Source: Flavobacterium beibuense F44-8 (GTDB taxonomy: Bacteria; Bacteroidota; Bacteroidia; Flavobacteriales; Flavobacteriaceae). Taken from it: DNA of 64,000 nt. Where the stretch lies: NCBI RefSeq assembly GCF_000769915.1, contig NZ_JRLV01000003.1, positions 124,001 through 188,000 of the forward strand, read 5' to 3'. The position numbers and the translations under genes were made by a program. Under the pieces are notes generated by a model, which did not search any database, was not told the origin of the DNA, and worked only from the letters and a program-made list of their open reading frames with translations. Within the stretch, counting starts at the first letter, position 1; every line of letters starts with the position of its first letter. Positions 1-9,556 of this stretch are shown one piece after another.

Positions 1-866
1 AGGGTTTTAACCAAACGGTTTTATATGGTAAGGATGTTAGTCTGGAAGATGTTATGTCCAGTGCCCGTAGGTATCCTATGATGTCCGAAAGACAGGTGGT
101 AATTGTAAAAGAAGCTCAGGAGCTTTCCCGTGCTATAGATAAACTGGAGGCTTATGCTCAAAACCCGCAGCCTACCACGGTATTAGTGTTTGCTTATAAA
201 TACAAAACGCTGGACAAACGTAAAAAGGTTACCAAAACGCTTGAGAAAGCCGGACTGGTATTTGAAAGCAAAAAACTTTATGAAAATCAGGTAGGAGAGT
301 GGATAAAAAGAGTGCTTTCGGGCAAAGGATATACCATTGAACCTAAAGCCGCTGCAATGCTGGTTGAGTTTTTAGGTAACGATTTGAGTAAAATAAACAA
401 TGAGCTTGAAAAGCTTATTATAATCCTGCCGAAAGGAACAGCCATATCTCCTAAGCATGTAGAGGAAAACATAGGTATAAGTAAGGATTATAATGTTTTT
501 GAGCTGCGTAAAGCAATAGGGGAGAGAGATCAGTTAAAGGCTTACAGAATTGCCGACCACTTTTCTCAAAACCCAAAAGATAACCCACTTGTAATGACAA
601 CGGGATTGGTTTTCGGTTTCTTTTCTCAGTTACTGCAATATCACGGACTTAAAGATAAAAGCGCTGCTAATGCAGCGAGGGTGTTGAAGGTTAATCCGTA
701 CTTTATGAAAGACTACGACATCGCATTACGTAATTATCCTATGAAAAAAGTAAGTGCCATTGTAGCTGCATTAAGAGATATTGATGTGAAGAGTAAAGGG
801 GTGGGAGCAAATGCAATATCACAGGCCGATTTGTTAAAAGAGATGCTTGTTAAGATATTTAATTGA
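1..866 (+). CDS. holA: DNA polymerase III subunit delta, 5' truncated by window edge
   Basis: This is the clamp-loader delta subunit of the replicative polymerase, which opens the sliding clamp. The frame is open from base 3, and the residues before the first internal Met (GFNQTVLYGKDVSLEDV) continue the family, so the ATG at 54 is internal and the true start lies left of the window. About 288 residues are visible: the end of the AAA+-like first domain, then the helical middle and C-terminal domains, ending in the usual QADLLKEMLVKIFN-type tail. It is followed after 51 bases by a small membrane-protein gene on the same strand. Identity is from overall family resemblance; the N-terminal third cannot be seen. 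Confidence 0.9.
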   Translation, partial: GFNQTVLYGKDVSLEDVMSSARRYPMMSERQVVIVKEAQELSRAIDKLEAYAQNPQPTTVLVFAYKYKTLDKRKKVTKTLEKAGLVFESKKLYENQVGEWIKRVLSGKGYTIEPKAAAMLVEFLGNDLSKINNELEKLIIILPKGTAISPKHVEENIGISKDYNVFELRKAIGERDQLKAYRIADHFSQNPKDNPLVMTTGLVFGFFSQLLQYHGLKDKSAANAARVLKVNPYFMKDYDIALRNYPMKKVSAIVAALRDIDVKSKGVGANAISQADLLKEMLVKIFN

Positions 867-917
867 TAAAAATATACGATATTTGCAGGCTTAATCCTGT
901 AATAAAGAATATACAAA

Positions 918-1097
918 ATGGGAATGAATAAAAACACCATCTTCGGATGGGCTTCTTTTATATTGTTTTTAATTGGCGCGGCGCTTGTTTTACTTGGGGT
1001 TTTAAAATATCCTGATTATGCTATTGGTTTTTCGGTAGTTGGGATAGGTTTCTTTGCTATATCATGGGCTTTTAATGCTTTAAAAGGCAGGGTTTAA
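918..1097 (+). CDS. small two-helix membrane protein
   Basis: A 59-residue protein starting MGMNKNTIFGW. It has two hydrophobic stretches, about residues 10-29 and 34-50, separated by a short polar turn (LKYPDY), which predicts two transmembrane helices. It resembles the short flavobacterial membrane-protein family that annotation pipelines label CAL67264-like; the function is unknown. It lies 51 bases after holA and may be co-transcribed with it. The start is chosen because the ATG at 918 directly precedes the hydrophobic region; a second ATG at 924 is also possible. The call rests on the clean frame and composition. Confidence 0.6.
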   Translation: MGMNKNTIFGWASFILFLIGAALVLLGVLKYPDYAIGFSVVGIGFFAISWAFNALKGRV

Positions 1098-1229
1098 TTT
1101 AACAGATTTTTTCCTGTAAAAAATTGTAATAAAATTAATGTTTTAACATTTTATGTTAGAATGTATTTTTTATTACCTTTACCTAATTGTATCCTATTTG
1201 TTTAAGTAAAATACCCCATTGCTTTACTA

Positions 1230-3305
1230 ATGGAAAAAAATCATTTTCCTATACCACCTAACGAAAAGGAAAGGTTAGAGGCTCTTAGTAGTTACAATAT
1301 ACTTGATACCTTTTCTGAGAAAGAATTTGATGACATAGTTCATCTTGCTTCTTATATCTATAAAACTCCTATTGCTTTAGTCTCTTTTATTGATAAAGAC
1401 CGACAATGGTATAAGGCAAGAATAGGAATGGAAGTTTCCGAAATGCCGAGACAGGACACTTTTTGCCAGCATGTAATTATGCAGGATGAATGTGTTGTGG
1501 TACCCGATGCTACAAAGCACCCTATTTTTAAGGATAATGCTAATGTGCAGGGTGAATTTGGAGTTCGATTTTATGCTGGTGTTCCTTTAAAAACAGATGA
1601 TGGATTAAATATAGGTACTATATGTGTTGTAGATACTGTAGTTAGGGAAATAGATGAAGATCAGCGTAAGGCTCTTTCTACATTGGCTCACCATGTAATG
1701 AACCAATTAGAGATACGAAAAAGAAATATAAATCTTAGGGAAGAAGTAGCCAGAATGGCTAAAAAAGAGCTTGAATCTGTAAACAGGGAACTGGAAAGCT
1801 ACAAAACTGCACTTGATGAAACCTCGGGTATATTAATATTTGATAAAGAAGGTATAATTACATTTGTTAATGAAACCACCTGTGATTATAGCGGATATAC
1901 TAAAGAAGAACTGATAGGTACTCATATTAAAGAAACTAATACAGGGTATAATAAAGATAGTATTTACACTAGTTTATGGAATACTGTTAGTGCCGGCTAT
2001 GTTTGGAAAAATGAAATTGAAAGCATAACTAAAGATGGTAAACCATACTGGATGGAAGTAGTGGTTGTACCTTTTCTTGATAAATCAGGACATCCGTTTA
2101 AGTATGTTGAGATAGCTAATGATATAACCGAAAGAAAAGCTGTTGAAAGTGAGCTTATTAAAGCTAAAGAAGTTGCCGAAAAGGCGATTTTTGTAAAAGA
2201 CAGTTTTATGGCTAATATGAGTCATGAAATCCGTACCCCAATGAATGCTATTATTGGTTTTACAGATTTATTGGCCCGTACAGACCTTAGTGATAAACAG
2301 CGCGAATTTGTTACTAATGTTCAAACGGCCGGAGATAACCTGTTACTAATAATTAACGACATACTTGATCTTTCTAAAATAGAATCCGGTAAACTGGTTA
2401 TAGAACACTCTAGATTTAATTTAAAATCAGCTTTAAAACATGTATATAACCTGCTTAAAGTAAAGGCAGAACAATCAGGGATTGAGTTTAATCTTTTCCT
2501 TGATGCTAATATGCCGGAAACCGTAGTAGGGGATAAAGGGCGTATCAACCAGATTTTGATGAATCTTGCCGGTAATGCTATTAAATTTACCGAAGAGGGA
2601 GATGTTACCATTTCGGTTAAAAAAATAGATGAAACGGAAGCCGGCTGTAAACTTAGGTTTTCCATAAAAGATACAGGTATAGGTATAGAAAAAGATAAAC
2701 TTGAAGCCATTTTCGATCGTTTTACACAGGCTGAAGAAAGTACAACCCGTCGTTTTGGCGGTACCGGACTCGGCCTTAATATTGTAAAACAGCTTGTTGA
2801 GCTAATGGATGGTGAAATAGGTGTGAACAGTAAACCGGGTAGGGGATCTGAATTCTATTTTATATTGGACTTTGAAAAAGCAGGAGTTGATGAGGAAATT
2901 AAAGAACAGGAGGCTGAGAAAAAACCTAGTGATTCTTTAGGGAAACTTTCTGTATTGTTATGTGAAGATAATTTCCTTAACCAGCATTTGGCTAAAAATA
3001 TTGTAAAAGGCTTCGGTTTTGATATTGATATTGCCAATAACGGTCAGGAAGGACTTGATATGCTGGAGAAAAAGAAATATGACCTTATCTTAATGGATCT
3101 GCAGATGCCTGTTAAAGACGGCTATCAAACTACAACCTACATAAGGAGCGAATTAAAGAGCAGTATTCCTATTATTGCTATTACAGCACATTCTTTAATT
3201 GGCGAACAGCAAAAGTGTTTTGACCTGGGTATGGATGCCTATGTTTCTAAGCCTTTCAAGCAGGAAGAGCTTCTGGATAAGATTAGGGAAGTAATCGTAA
3301 AATAA
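1230..3305 (+). CDS. hybrid sensor histidine kinase (GAF-PAS-HisKA-HATPase-REC)
   Basis: A soluble hybrid two-component kinase of 691 residues. The order is a GAF domain (about 20-165), a short coiled coil, a PAS domain with PAC tail (about 190-305, ending in DITERK), HisKA with the phosphoacceptor His332 in MSHEIRTPMN, an HATPase_c domain (about 437-552, N box around NLAGNAIKFT, GTGLGLNIVKQL), and a C-terminal receiver domain (about 570-690) with phosphoacceptor Asp623 in LMDLQMP and a conserved Lys in SKPF. No membrane segment is visible, so it probably senses a cytoplasmic signal. There is no DNA-binding output, so signal would leave through phosphotransfer or a partner not present here. 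A near-consensus -7 box (TACCTTTA) lies at about 1174-1181. Confidence 0.93.
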   Translation: MEKNHFPIPPNEKERLEALSSYNILDTFSEKEFDDIVHLASYIYKTPIALVSFIDKDRQWYKARIGMEVSEMPRQDTFCQHVIMQDECVVVPDATKHPIFKDNANVQGEFGVRFYAGVPLKTDDGLNIGTICVVDTVVREIDEDQRKALSTLAHHVMNQLEIRKRNINLREEVARMAKKELESVNRELESYKTALDETSGILIFDKEGIITFVNETTCDYSGYTKEELIGTHIKETNTGYNKDSIYTSLWNTVSAGYVWKNEIESITKDGKPYWMEVVVVPFLDKSGHPFKYVEIANDITERKAVESELIKAKEVAEKAIFVKDSFMANMSHEIRTPMNAIIGFTDLLARTDLSDKQREFVTNVQTAGDNLLLIINDILDLSKIESGKLVIEHSRFNLKSALKHVYNLLKVKAEQSGIEFNLFLDANMPETVVGDKGRINQILMNLAGNAIKFTEEGDVTISVKKIDETEAGCKLRFSIKDTGIGIEKDKLEAIFDRFTQAEESTTRRFGGTGLGLNIVKQLVELMDGEIGVNSKPGRGSEFYFILDFEKAGVDEEIKEQEAEKKPSDSLGKLSVLLCEDNFLNQHLAKNIVKGFGFDIDIANNGQEGLDMLEKKKYDLILMDLQMPVKDGYQTTTYIRSELKSSIPIIAITAHSLIGEQQKCFDLGMDAYVSKPFKQEELLDKIREVIVK

Positions 3306-3332
3306 CGAATTGATAAATAGCTACGCAGGTAA

Positions 3333-3363
3333 TTTGAAATCTTTACATTTCAAACTATCTTTG
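3333..3363 (+). promoter_or_regulatory. Bacteroidota-type promoter of ettA
   Basis: TTTG at 3333-3336, a 19-base spacer and TATCTTTG at 3356-3363 match the -33/-7 pattern (TTTG-N19-21-TAnnTTTG) known for the Bacteroidota primary sigma factor. The ettA ATG is 40 bases downstream. This is the best two-box match noticed in the window. Confidence 0.65.
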
Positions 3364-3403
3364 TTGTTTATAAATACAAAATAAATTAATCTAATTACAT
3401 ATA

Positions 3404-5095
3404 ATGTCAGACGATAAGAAAGTAATATTTTCAATGTCCCGCGTAAGTAAAACTTACCAGGGAGCAAACAAACAGGTATTAAAGGATATATACCTGAGCT
3501 TTTTTTACGGGGCTAAAATTGGTATCCTTGGTCTAAACGGTTCCGGTAAATCATCGTTATTAAAAATTATTGCCGGTGTAGATAAAAGTTATCAGGGAGA
3601 TGTAGTTTTTGCTCCGGGGTATACTGTAGGCTATTTAGAGCAGGAACCACAGTTAGATGAAAATAAAACAGTTATTGAGATTGTTCGTGAAGGTGTGGCC
3701 GAAACAGTTGCTTTACTTGACGAATTCAATAAAATAAACGATATGTTCGGTTTACCTGAAGTATATGAGGATGCCGATAAAATGCAGAAGCTTATGGACC
3801 GTCAGGCCGAGCTTCAGGATAAAATTGATGCAGCAGGAGCATGGGAGCTTGATAATAAACTTGAAGTAGCTATGGACGCACTTCGTACTCCGGATCCTGA
3901 TACTCCTATAAAAGTACTTTCTGGTGGTGAGAAAAGAAGGGTAGCTTTATGTCGTTTACTGCTTCAACAGCCTGATGTACTTCTTTTAGATGAGCCTACT
4001 AACCACCTTGATGCCGAGAGTGTGTTGTGGTTAGAGCAACACTTACAGCGTTATGCAGGTACTGTAATTGCAGTAACGCACGACCGTTATTTCCTTGATA
4101 ATGTTGCAGGATGGATTCTTGAACTTGACAGGGGTGAAGGTATTCCGTGGAAAGGTAACTATTCTTCATGGTTAGATCAAAAAGCTAAAAGACTTGAACA
4201 GGAGGAAAAAACCGCTTCTAAACGCAGAAAAACACTTGAGCGTGAGTTAGACTGGGTTAGACAGGGAGCTAAAGGTCGTCAGACAAAGCAAAAAGCGCGT
4301 TTACAAAACTACGACAGGTTATTGAATGAAGACCAAAAACAACTTGAGGAAAAGCTTGAGATATATATCCCTAACGGACCTCGTTTAGGTACTAATGTTA
4401 TCGAAGCTAAAGGTGTAGCAAAAGCTTTTGGTGATAAGCTTTTATATGAAAACCTAAACTTTACTTTACCTCAGGCAGGTATCGTAGGTATTATTGGTCC
4501 AAACGGTGCCGGTAAAACCACTATCTTTAAAATGATAATGGATGAGCAAACGCCTGATAAAGGAGAGTTTGAAGTAGGAGATACCGTTAAGATTGCTTAT
4601 GTAGACCAGAGTCACTCAAACATTGATCCTGAAAAATCAATTTGGGAAAACTTCTGTGACGGTCAGGAATTAATTATGATGGGAGGTCGTCAGGTTAATT
4701 CAAGAGCTTACTTAAGCCGATTTAACTTTAGTGGTAGTGAGCAGAATAAAAAAGTATCTGCACTTTCAGGAGGTGAGAGAAACAGGCTTCACTTAGCTAT
4801 GACACTTAAAGAAGAAGGTAACGTACTTTTACTGGATGAGCCTACAAACGACCTTGATATTAATACACTAAGGGCCCTTGAGGAGGGTTTAGAGAATTTT
4901 GCCGGATGTGCAGTTATTATTTCTCACGACCGTTGGTTCCTTGACAGGGTTTGTACTCATATCCTTGCTTTTGAAGGTGATTCTGAAGTTTATTTCTTTG
5001 AAGGAAGCTTCTCAGAATATGAAGAGAACAGGAAAAAACGTTTAGGCACTGATTTAACGCCTACACGTATTAAGTATAAAAAACTTATCAGATAA
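3404..5095 (+). CDS. ettA: energy-dependent translational throttle protein EttA (ABC-F)
   Basis: A 563-residue ABC-F ATPase with two nucleotide-binding domains and no membrane segment, which binds the ribosomal E site and gates entry into the elongation cycle according to ATP level. The first domain has Walker A GLNGSGKSS, signature LSGGEKRR and Walker B LLLDEPTNHLD. The linker contains the Lys/Arg-rich coiled coil (KRRKTLERELDWVRQGAKGR). The second domain has GPNGAGKTT, LSGGERNR and LLLDEPTNDLD. The length and the RQGAKGRQTKQKAR linker are those of EttA rather than Uup or antibiotic-resistance ABC-F proteins. It stands alone between a promoter and a strong terminator. Confidence 0.95.
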   Translation: MSDDKKVIFSMSRVSKTYQGANKQVLKDIYLSFFYGAKIGILGLNGSGKSSLLKIIAGVDKSYQGDVVFAPGYTVGYLEQEPQLDENKTVIEIVREGVAETVALLDEFNKINDMFGLPEVYEDADKMQKLMDRQAELQDKIDAAGAWELDNKLEVAMDALRTPDPDTPIKVLSGGEKRRVALCRLLLQQPDVLLLDEPTNHLDAESVLWLEQHLQRYAGTVIAVTHDRYFLDNVAGWILELDRGEGIPWKGNYSSWLDQKAKRLEQEEKTASKRRKTLERELDWVRQGAKGRQTKQKARLQNYDRLLNEDQKQLEEKLEIYIPNGPRLGTNVIEAKGVAKAFGDKLLYENLNFTLPQAGIVGIIGPNGAGKTTIFKMIMDEQTPDKGEFEVGDTVKIAYVDQSHSNIDPEKSIWENFCDGQELIMMGGRQVNSRAYLSRFNFSGSEQNKKVSALSGGERNRLHLAMTLKEEGNVLLLDEPTNDLDINTLRALEEGLENFAGCAVIISHDRWFLDRVCTHILAFEGDSEVYFFEGSFSEYEENRKKRLGTDLTPTRIKYKKLIR

Positions 5096-5098
5096 ATA

Positions 5099-5128
5099 AA
5101 AAAGGGAGCTTATTAAGCTCCCTTTTTT
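5099..5128. terminator. bidirectional rho-independent terminator
   Basis: The hairpin gggagctt/aagctccc (5104-5122) is flanked by A-run and T-run on either side, so it can stop both ettA (plus) and the converging membrane-protein gene (minus). Confidence 0.85.
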
Positions 5129-5129
5129 A

Positions 5130-5846
5130 TTATAGTAGTTTTATTAAAACCACTAATACTATTATGTTTAACGGGATGTACCATAGTATCCAGTTAAATT
5201 TATTTTTATTAAATATTTTGTTATTAGCAAAGCTACTCAATTTACCATAAACAACATCTGTGGCTTTTTCATTATCACCGGAATTTATCACATCCCATGC
5301 TTCGTTTATTATACCTGAAAGGGGTATTCGGTTAAATAGAAAAATAAGTATTTTTTTTACCAGATAGGGCAGGTTATTAATCTTGTTTACTATATCGGTA
5401 GCACTTACATGAGTTTTTGCAATTTTTGTTTCTCCATTTTTAGCTTTATTACTCACAACATCTACAGCAATACCGCATACTTTTTTAAAAATAGGAGCTA
5501 AGCCTTTAAAAGCCTCTCTTGTGACATTTATATATATATAGTTATAGGCTTTGTAAGCATACCAACATGTAAAAACAAGACCTAAAAGTAATACCAGAAT
5601 AGGGGTGTAAGTCTTACTCTCTCCAATATTAAATAATGAGTATACAAAGAAGGATAAGTTTATTGCAGCAAGTATTACCAGTGCCAGTATTGATTTAAAA
5701 AGTCCTTTTCCGCCATGTTTTATTACTGCTAACGGACTACCTAAAAGTGCCTGTAACTTTTGTAAAGTACCATTGTCTACTTCAAGATTATAGTCTTTTG
5801 ATTTAGTATTAGATGTTTCAGGTTGTAAGGTGATTTCTTCTTTCAT
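5130..5846 (-). CDS. membrane protein of unknown function
   Basis: A 238-residue protein with about three hydrophobic helices: two near residues 45-65 and 80-105, and one at the extreme C terminus (ILWYIPLNIIVLVVLIKLL). The region between them is polar and basic and includes an amphipathic stretch. No family is recognised. The start is placed at the ATG at 5846 (MKEEITLQP). An in-frame ATG at 5909 lies inside the upstream terminator and beyond a -7 box at 5873-5880, so the longer reading is not credible. An ATG at 5852 is also possible. It is probably transcribed alone between two terminators. Confidence 0.6.
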   Translation of the reverse strand: MKEEITLQPETSNTKSKDYNLEVDNGTLQKLQALLGSPLAVIKHGGKGLFKSILALVILAAINLSFFVYSLFNIGESKTYTPILVLLLGLVFTCWYAYKAYNYIYINVTREAFKGLAPIFKKVCGIAVDVVSNKAKNGETKIAKTHVSATDIVNKINNLPYLVKKILIFLFNRIPLSGIINEAWDVINSGDNEKATDVVYGKLSSFANNKIFNKNKFNWILWYIPLNIIVLVVLIKLL

Positions 5847-5872
5847 ATACATTTGGTTGTTTTTTTGAAAGC

Positions 5873-5880
5873 CAAATATA
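5873..5880 (-). promoter_or_regulatory. -7 promoter element of the 5130-5846 gene
   Basis: On the minus strand this reads TATATTTG, an exact TAnnTTTG match 26 bases before the chosen start. No clear -33 TTG is present at the expected spacing. Confidence 0.45.
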
Positions 5881-5892
5881 TAATAATAAATA

Positions 5893-5930
5893 AAAAAAGC
5901 GCTCGACAATTTAAGTGTCGAGCGCTTTTT
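5893..5930. terminator. rho-independent terminator after the 5951-6451 gene
   Basis: A long perfect stem, aaaaagcgctcgac pairing with gtcgagcgcttttt, with a short loop and T-runs on both strands. It separates the outer-membrane protein gene from the next minus-strand gene. Confidence 0.85.
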
Positions 5931-5950
5931 TATGTACTTAGCTGTATGTA

Positions 5951-6451
5951 TTAGAATCTGAATCTAACTCCTAAAGCGATATCCGGACCAAAATTATCCT
6001 CACGGAAATCATCTGCAAAATAAATTTCAGGTCTGAAGTCAAGTGATAGTTGTAGTGGAATATCAAAGTTGTATTCGATACCTAAATCACCTGCTAAAAG
6101 TGCAAAAGCGCCGCTGTCTTTGTCGCCATCATAATAGCCTGGCTTATTATCACCGAAACTCCACGTACCAAAACCACCACCAACACCGGCATACCAGTTA
6201 AATCCGCCTTCAATGTTCCAAACCCATTGGTATAAAGCAACAATTTTGAAAGCATCATAGTTATCAGAGTTTCTCCATCCTAAATCAGCTTCAAGTCTGT
6301 TGCTGCTGGATAGGTATCTTTGATAAGATATCTCTCCTCCAAAACCATCATTGTCTCCAAGTCTTAATCCAAGTGCATTTTGCCTGTCCTGTGCGTTACT
6401 GCTAATTACTAAACCAAGTAGTAAAAAAGCTGATAAAAATAGTTTCTTCAT
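5951..6451 (-). CDS. small outer-membrane beta-barrel protein
   Basis: A 166-residue exported protein. Residues 1-20 form a signal peptide (MKKLFLSAFLLLGLVISSNA, cleavage before QDRQ). The mature part alternates polar and aromatic residues, is rich in Gly, Tyr, Trp and Phe, and ends in an aromatic residue (DIALGVRFRF), the pattern of an 8-stranded outer-membrane barrel. The precise role is unknown. It has a monocistronic layout, with a -7 box just upstream and a strong terminator 20 bases after the stop codon. Confidence 0.75.
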   Translation of the reverse strand: MKKLFLSAFLLLGLVISSNAQDRQNALGLRLGDNDGFGGEISYQRYLSSSNRLEADLGWRNSDNYDAFKIVALYQWVWNIEGGFNWYAGVGGGFGTWSFGDNKPGYYDGDKDSGAFALLAGDLGIEYNFDIPLQLSLDFRPEIYFADDFREDNFGPDIALGVRFRF

Positions 6452-6476
6452 AATGTTGTTTTAGTTATTTATTTAA

Positions 6477-6484
6477 CAAATATA
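6477..6484 (-). promoter_or_regulatory. -7 promoter element of the outer-membrane protein gene
   Basis: This reads TATATTTG on the minus strand, 25 bases before the ATG at 6451. It is an exact TAnnTTTG match; the -33 box is unclear. Confidence 0.45.
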
Positions 6485-6553
6485 GTATGTTGATTTTTGT
6501 AAGAATAGTTTCTTTTCAAATATTTAACATCTTTATTTTAGGGGCGTCAGGGC

Positions 6554-7339
6554 TTATTGCACGCTGTAAACAGATAAAACTTCTTCCTGATGCTCTTCAA
6601 GAGATTGAGGTAAAGGAAGTTCTATTCCAAAGGTATCAGCAAGTTCATATTGCATATCGGTTGTGGTATGAACCATGCCAATCCCATTAGCATAATATTG
6701 AGTTGAAACTAAAACATCCTGTGTAGGTAAAATAGTAAAAGGAAATGGTATATCTGGAATGGAAACTACTACTTTTAAGCTTAGTTTGACAGTTACAGCT
6801 TTTACATTATTATAAGATTGTCCGTCGGGAATTGTGTATGAGGTATAGTTGTCGCCGGCTTCGGTAGTAAGAGAATAACTAACGCTTATATCATATCCTT
6901 CTAATTCTTGTTCATTTTGCCCATTAAAAGTTGAAAGAATACTTCCTGTTGCTGCGTTAGGGTCAAAAATAACAAAATCACTAACAGTTAAGTCTAAAGG
7001 GATTTCAGGTATCCCGGTATCTATTCCGCCGCTAAGTAAAAGCTTACCATCTACATTTCTCAAAGCATTATTGTTTAAAGCCATAGAGTAGAAACCCATT
7101 GGAAAACTTTCTGTTTTAAACTTTTTATATGTTGTGTTGTTTATTGTAGTATCATTTGCAATATAAAGAGAATCTCTTCCGGTAGTTCCGGCAACATCTA
7201 CATCATACACCCAGTAATTACCTGTAGATAATGGAATGGCATTATTTACATCAGTAGGGTTACTACTATTGTCATCGTCATTTGAACAGGAAACAATAAA
7301 TAGGCTGAGTAATAGCAATAGGTAGTGATTTTTTTTCAT
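6554..7339 (-). CDS. surface or periplasmic lipoprotein of unknown function
   Basis: A 261-residue lipoprotein. The N terminus MKKNHYLLLLLSLFIVSC ends in a lipobox with Cys18, followed by the acidic stretch SNDDDNSS, which resembles the lipoprotein surface-export signal described in Bacteroidota. The remainder is beta-rich, with a Trp-Val-Tyr-Asp strand near residue 43 and many Thr and Asp residues. No catalytic motif or known domain is recognised. It lies 55 bases upstream of the LpxH-like gene in minus-strand reading order reversed, without a terminator between them, so linkage is possible but not shown. Confidence 0.7.
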   Translation of the reverse strand: MKKNHYLLLLLSLFIVSCSNDDDNSSNPTDVNNAIPLSTGNYWVYDVDVAGTTGRDSLYIANDTTINNTTYKKFKTESFPMGFYSMALNNNALRNVDGKLLLSGGIDTGIPEIPLDLTVSDFVIFDPNAATGSILSTFNGQNEQELEGYDISVSYSLTTEAGDNYTSYTIPDGQSYNNVKAVTVKLSLKVVVSIPDIPFPFTILPTQDVLVSTQYYANGIGMVHTTTDMQYELADTFGIELPLPQSLEEHQEEVLSVYSVQ

Positions 7340-7394
7340 TATAATTCAATTAAGTTAGTTTACAGGCTAAGATAATTAAATTTATTAATGAGAA

Positions 7395-8225
7395 TTATTT
7401 CCTGTTAAAAAGTAATGCAGTCATTAATTCGTTTTCCAGTATTATTTCATTGTTAGAAGTATCTTCTTCAGTTTCTACTTCAATTTCGTTCATGTATCTG
7501 TATAATTTCCATTCTTTATTATGGTACTCCAACGATGTAAGGTTCTCTATCCAGTCGCCTGAATTTAAATAGTTAACGCTACCTTTCTTATTTTCTTTAA
7601 CTACCATTTTAGGTTCGTGTATGTGTCCGCAAACCACATAATCATAATTATTTTCGATTGCCAGATCTGATGCTATGGCTTCAAAATCTGAAATAAATTT
7701 CACTGCCTTTTTTACACTGGATTTTATTTTTTTAGATAAAGAGTAAGGTTCACGCCCCATTTTTACCAAACACCAGTTTACAAAACGATTAAGCAGTATC
7801 AGGTAATCATACCCTATACCTCCAAGTTTAGCTATCCATTTAGCGTGATTAACAGAGTTATCAAATACATCTCCATGAAAAAACCAGGCTTTTTTACCAT
7901 CAATCTCTAAAACTACTTTATCTACTATAGAGAAATTTCCCATAGTAGTATCGCTAAATTTTCTAAGCATTTCGTCATGGTTTCCTGTAATGTAATATAC
8001 GGTGGTACCTTTTGCTGCAAAATCAAGTATACGTTTAACCACTTTCATATGTGATTTAGGGAAGTACGATTTCCTAAATTGCCATATGTCTATTATATCA
8101 CCGTTAAGGATAAGTGTTTTTGGTTTTATTGTAGAGAGATAAGCCACAAGTTCTTTCGCATGACACCCGTAGGTTCCTAAGTGTACATCTGAAAGAACAA
8201 CAATGTCAACAATTCTTTTTTTCAT
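7395..8225 (-). CDS. UDP-2,3-diacylglucosamine diphosphatase-type metallophosphoesterase
   Basis: A 276-residue calcineurin-like metallophosphoesterase. The metal-binding motifs are in order: SDVHLG (about 12), NGDIIDIWQF (about 42), TGNHDEM (about 82), FHGDVFDN (about 117), and CGHIHEP (about 200). The pattern and length match the LpxH/LpxH2 group, which hydrolyses UDP-2,3-diacylglucosamine to lipid X in lipid A synthesis at the inner membrane surface. The aromatic IWQF following the second motif is typical of that group. Other lpx genes are not nearby, so the specific substrate is inferred from family only. It diverges from aroC. Confidence 0.75.
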   Translation of the reverse strand: MKKRIVDIVVLSDVHLGTYGCHAKELVAYLSTIKPKTLILNGDIIDIWQFRKSYFPKSHMKVVKRILDFAAKGTTVYYITGNHDEMLRKFSDTTMGNFSIVDKVVLEIDGKKAWFFHGDVFDNSVNHAKWIAKLGGIGYDYLILLNRFVNWCLVKMGREPYSLSKKIKSSVKKAVKFISDFEAIASDLAIENNYDYVVCGHIHEPKMVVKENKKGSVNYLNSGDWIENLTSLEYHNKEWKLYRYMNEIEVETEEDTSNNEIILENELMTALLFNRK

Positions 8226-8330
8226 TCAGAATGTTTTATTGCAAAATAGACTGATTAAAATAAACTGACAGTTAATTAAACATTAACTTTAGGTTTTGTA
8301 TGAAATAGGTTATGAAAAGAGATAAAAGCT

Positions 8331-8338
8331 TAAATTTG
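8331..8338 (+). promoter_or_regulatory. -7 promoter element of aroC
   Basis: TAAATTTG is an exact TAnnTTTG match 28 bases before the aroC ATG. No clear -33 TTG is found at 19-21 bases. Confidence 0.4.
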
Positions 8339-8365
8339 TAAATAAACTTATACCTTAAATACAGC

Positions 8366-9427
8366 ATGGCAGGAAACACATATGGTAATGTATATAAACT
8401 TACGACTTTTGGAGAATCTCATGGAGAGGCAATAGGAGGCGTTATTGATGGTTGCCCACCGGGTATATCAATTGATTTTGATGCTATTCAAAAAGAACTG
8501 ATAAGAAGAAAACCGGGACAGTCTGCAATTGTTACGCAAAGAAAAGAGAATGATGAAGTTCAGTTTCTCTCGGGGATTTTTGAAGGTAAAACAACAGGTA
8601 CACCAATTGGTTTTATTATACCTAATACAAATCAGAAATCGGCCGACTATTCTCATATTAAAGATGTATATCGTCCTTCACATGCTGATTATGTTTATGA
8701 GCAGAAATATGGTATTAGGGATTATAGAGGCGGAGGTAGAAGTTCTGCTAGGGAAACTGCCAGTAGAGTAGTGGCAGGAGCCATTGCTAAACAAATTTTA
8801 CCAGATATAAAGATTAATGCATTTGTCTCTTCTGTTGGAGATATTTTTATAGATAAACCGTATCAGGCGTTAGATTTTTCATTAACAGAAAGTAATCCTG
8901 TTCGTTGCCCTGATCTGGATACTGCTGCAAAAATGGAAGAATATATAAGGCAAATAAGGAAAGAGGGAGATACGGTAGGGGGGACTATTACATGTGTTAT
9001 ACAAAATGTACCTGTAGGTCTTGGTGAACCGGTTTTTGATAAACTTCATGCAGAGCTTGGAAAAGCTATGCTTTCAATTAATGCTGTGAAAGGTTTTGAA
9101 TATGGCAGCGGATTTTGTGGAGCCAAAATGAAAGGAAGCGAGCATAATGATGCTTTCAATCCTGACGGTACAACAAAAACTAACCTTTCAGGTGGTATTC
9201 AGGGAGGAATAAGTAACGGAATGGATATTTATTTTAGAGTAGCTTTTAAGCCTGTTGCTACTTTAATTCAGGAGTATGATGCTCTTGATAATATGGGAAA
9301 TATTGTAAAAATGCAGGGTAAGGGCAGGCACGATCCATGTGTTGTGCCAAGAGCGGTGCCTATAGTAGAATCGATGGCCGCTATGGTTATAGCCGACTTC
9401 TACTATCTTAACAATATCTTTAAATAG
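8366..9427 (+). CDS. aroC: chorismate synthase
   Basis: A 353-residue chorismate synthase, the last shikimate-pathway step, which converts 5-enolpyruvylshikimate 3-phosphate to chorismate using reduced FMN. Family signatures are clear: [18 protein letters not shown] at the N terminus, the [14 protein letters not shown] and [20 protein letters not shown] segments, and the C-terminal [21 protein letters not shown]. Full length. It is a single gene here. Chorismate is also the precursor for menaquinone, whose genes lie at the other end of the window. Confidence 0.97.
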   Translation: MAGNTYGNVYKLTTFGESHGEAIGGVIDGCPPGISIDFDAIQKELIRRKPGQSAIVTQRKENDEVQFLSGIFEGKTTGTPIGFIIPNTNQKSADYSHIKDVYRPSHADYVYEQKYGIRDYRGGGRSSARETASRVVAGAIAKQILPDIKINAFVSSVGDIFIDKPYQALDFSLTESNPVRCPDLDTAAKMEEYIRQIRKEGDTVGGTITCVIQNVPVGLGEPVFDKLHAELGKAMLSINAVKGFEYGSGFCGAKMKGSEHNDAFNPDGTTKTNLSGGIQGGISNGMDIYFRVAFKPVATLIQEYDALDNMGNIVKMQGKGRHDPCVVPRAVPIVESMAAMVIADFYYLNNIFK

Positions 9428-9501
9428 CTATCTATTTATTAAATACTTGTGAAGTAAAGTGAATAATACCCTTTATTTTATTAAGAAAAGTTAAAATTAA
9501 A

Positions 9502-9531
9502 TTGTTTGTCATTTTTTTTTTATTATTTTTG
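9502..9531 (+). promoter_or_regulatory. promoter of the T9SS-secreted protein gene
   Basis: TTG at 9502-9504, a 19-base T-rich spacer and TATTTTTG at 9524-9531 fit the Bacteroidota -33/-7 pattern. The ATG is 25 bases downstream. Confidence 0.55.
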
Positions 9532-9556
9532 AACTTAAAATTATAAAACTATCATC

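Noticed and set aside
5847..5909. Longer start of the 5130-5846 membrane protein at 5909
   Set aside because: It lies inside the terminator hairpin and upstream of the -7 box at 5873-5880, so it would not be in the mRNA.
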